A stretch of DNA of 64,000 nucleotides, taken from the NCBI GenBank assembly GCA_037976565.1, contig CP137672.1, forward strand, positions 20,608,335 to 20,672,334, in the 5' to 3' direction. Each line of letters begins with the position of its first letter. The stretch's first letter is position 1. This DNA comes from Mesocentrotus franciscanus (taxonomy: Eukaryota > Echinodermata > Echinoidea > Camarodonta > Strongylocentrotidae). The notes beneath the pieces were generated by a model. That model had not been told where the DNA came from and made no database searches. It saw nothing but the letters and a program-made list of their open reading frames with translations. Positions 61,871 to 64,000 of this stretch are shown one piece after another. The translations under genes were made by a program, and so were the position numbers.

Positions 61871-62929
61871 CTGGATCTGCGCCTGTGGTACATGCAAATG
61901 GGAAAGTGTTGTTTCATCGGAAGATGTGCAACTTGAATGGATTTGATTTCAGACGTTATGAATTCAAGAGAATTGATAAATGTACGCAACCTATTTGAAT
62001 AGGTCATTTTAAGAACGGTGAAATTTATTGTGAAGTTTATGTAGGACCACCACATAATACTTTAAAAGGGATGACAACATAAGGAAGCACGAAGGCAAAG
62101 CTGGTCTAATAAATGTTTTTAGTAATATGTTGTTTTCATTGTGACTTTGTTGCCATGTCTAATGTTTTAAATATGTTACACAGCTGCGTTTCAGATGTAA
62201 ACTGACTGTACAACATTGAATTTACCTCCCATATAATTATACTAGAGAGAATATGTGAATAACAGCGAATTTGTTAACAAGTTTGTGTTGTCTTGGTCTA
62301 CAGAACACTATATTAAAATGTCTGCAAGGGCGGTGGTAAAACATGAGAAGGAGAGGGAGGAGTTAATTGCGAATAAATCGTTATTGAACGAATTAATTAA
62401 CATTAAAATAACATTTTGAATATACTATAGTAAGAAAAATAAATTCATATTAGAGTTTAAAAGCGTACACGATGTGTATATAAAATTAAACAGACATTTT
62501 TAAAAATGGGCAAATACCATTAATCCCTTTTACATAACCAACAGGCACATTTGACACGTGCTATAGAATGCCAGGAAGCTTCTTCTGTTGATGTTGTTTG
62601 TTTGATACATTGTCTTATCTTGTTTTTGTTGTGTATCATTATGGGAAAAGACGTGTTTGTACTTTAACATGTTAATACGTTTCCTCATCATGTACTTGGT
62701 AGTACGTCATATACAGGCCGATTTGAAAGGGTAAAAAGGTTAGTTGTGTCGGCTAACAATTATATCATATGATCTCTTCAAAATTGAAATTAATATACAT
62801 CTGAATGTATATATTCTCAGTTGATAATTATGAATGTCATATAGTCACAAGGGGTAGTGGTAAATGAGCAAACAGACGCACTTTCGTCGCAACTTTCTTC
62901 TCCAATAGATAAGTTTGATATTATAGAGA
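61871..62929. other. Spacer, no gene recognised
   Basis: AT-rich. No SRCR or EGF exon of gene 3 was found here on the minus strand. Confidence 0.5.
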
Positions 62930-63480
62930 TATCGACTGCTTTGAGAGGCCTGGCTGTTTTATAGGCTCAAGAGAACGTGCACATCCTGCCATGAACCCTC
63001 GGCGCGCCGCTCATGCACCCAGTCGCGCCTCGGGTTAATGGCAGGATGTGCAAGTTCTCGAGAGCCAACAGCCAGACCTCGAATATTAAAGCAGTCGATA
63101 TGTCTTTTATATGCCGAATTGAAACAAAAATCTACCAAGAATTCTTACCTTATCCTTTTATTGAGTAAAGATTGGTTAAAACATCACGGAAAATCTGAGA
63201 CAATGTCTGTTAATCTTCGCTGGAAAAATGACTGAAAGTTTCAATCATTTGGGAATCGCAGACAAAAAGCACTGTATGGTGTCTGCGCTCGCACAAAGAC
63301 AATTTTAACACGTAAACCAATGGGGATCGCAGTATGAGGGCACTTTTTAAAAGACTATTGACTGGTGGGCGGGTACGAGGGCACTTTTAAAAAGACTATT
63401 GACTGGTAGGCGGGGCATGGCTAAAATCACGACTCCAATTTCGACCAATCAGATGGCTAGATTTCTAAAGTGAGGTATAT
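62930..63480. repeat. Dispersed repeat with terminal hairpin, copy 2
   Basis: Inverted relative to 32391-32930. The hairpin arms are aacgtgcacatcctgccat (62973-62991) and atggcaggatgtgcaagtt (63038-63056), with outer arms atcgactgcttt and aaagcagtcgat. The spacer is GC-rich (ctcggcgcgccgctcatgc). The open frame at 63038-63235 lies across it and is not called a gene. A 42-bp direct repeat (gagggcactttt, agactattgactgg) at about 63332-63413 is specific to this copy. Confidence 0.78.
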
Positions 63481-63879
63481 ATATAGTAAAGTAATTAGCG
63501 TAGGGTGGTGAACAGTTAATATACCAGTTTATCCATAGACAATGTACATGACGCTAGAATGGTGAAAAGTTAGCGTAGGGTGGTGAAGAATTAATATTCG
63601 AGTTTATATTCCACATACTAAGAACCTTGCTCTACGATTGGTCAAAAGTAAATCACGTGATGAAAGATAGTTCGCCCATCATTGATGGGAGAAGAAAAGT
63701 TCGTTACACTGCGTAGATAGTACTACTATCTTCAGTGAAAGTGCGTTGCGTATTGCTCTCCTCTTTAAGCGCTTTTAGTGTTGGAGTAACATAAATATAT
63801 CGAAAGCAGAATGATAAACTTCTGGTATAGGATTGTACATAGTGGACAAGATAAATTTTCTGGTAAGGTGTATATTATC
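63481..63879. other. Spacer with a short direct repeat
   Basis: ttagcgtagggtggtgaa occurs at about 63496 and 63571 with similar right flanks. No gene recognised. Confidence 0.5.
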
Positions 63880-64000
63880 TTAAAATTACTCTTTGAGCAG
63901 AATATCTATCAGGCACCTTGGTTTAAAAAAATCAAGCTGACTCTGGACAATATGGGGATGTCTAATTTATGGGAAATTTGTGAAAATACTAGCTGTGAGT
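63880..64000 (+). pseudogene. LINE ORF2 fragment, cut by the window end
   Basis: Nearly identical to 11990-12110: LLFEQNIYQAPWFKKIKLTL then DNMGMSNLWEICENTS. It runs off the right edge, so its completeness cannot be judged. Unlike the 12-kb copy, the a-run does not shift the frame here. Confidence 0.65.

Noticed and set aside
61131..62055. Long ORFs on both strands (up to 186 codons) in the pyrimidine-rich region
   Set aside because: They overlap on both strands in a tandem repeat of strand-biased composition; the Lys/Arg/Glu or Phe/Leu/Ser bias comes from the repeat.

Overview
The window looks like animal nuclear DNA, most likely from an echinoderm and probably a sea urchin. That is an inference: no species marker is present. 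The support is AT-rich sequence crowded with LINE fragments, small inverted-repeat transposons and microsatellites, spliced genes with phase-1 exons, and many scavenger receptor cysteine-rich (SRCR) domain exons. SRCR genes are known to be massively expanded in sea urchin immunity. No tRNA, rRNA or CRISPR array was recognised.

Three SRCR gene bodies can be assembled. Gene 1 (+ strand, about 7.25-10.3 kb) has two good SRCR exons and a terminal SRCR exon with a premature stop; its 5' end lies left of the window, beyond a decayed L1/Tx1-type LINE (1-6467). Gene 2 (- strand, 36075 down to about 20.8 kb) is the best gene here. It has a signal-peptide exon and six SRCR exons, all joined in phase 1, and they add up to exactly 1920 nt (640 codons including the stop). 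The predicted product is a secreted protein of 639 residues with no membrane anchor. Gene 3 (- strand, 55727 down to about 46.4 kb) has two EGF-like exons, an SRCR exon truncated at a MITE, three complete SRCR exons, and a terminal SRCR exon with a one-base frameshift. Its 5' end is not seen and may lie beyond 64 kb. Genes 1 and 2 converge, tail to tail.

Layout: 1-6467 LINE; 6468-10325 gene 1; 10.3-11.8 kb its duplicated 3' flank; 11.8-19.3 kb repeats (LINE relics, a 965-bp palindrome, MITEs, a 1.1-kb inverted-repeat transposon); 19.3-36.3 kb gene 2 with its 3' flank; 36.5-45.2 kb repeats and unique spacer; 45.2-55.7 kb gene 3 with its 3' flank; 55.9-64 kb MITEs, satellites and a piggyBac-like element.

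The main structural message is modular duplication. A two-exon SRCR unit of about 3.55 kb is tandemly duplicated in gene 2, and a unit of about 3.2 kb in gene 3. A 3'-end block of about 2.6 kb (terminal exon, 3'UTR intron, poly(A) exon, downstream flank) is present three times, once inverted. Almost every type-1 SRCR exon sits directly downstream of a trinucleotide (ATT/GAT) or GA/CT microsatellite. This resembles the microsatellite-bounded Sp185/333 immune genes of sea urchins and suggests recombination-driven diversification of SRCR cassettes.
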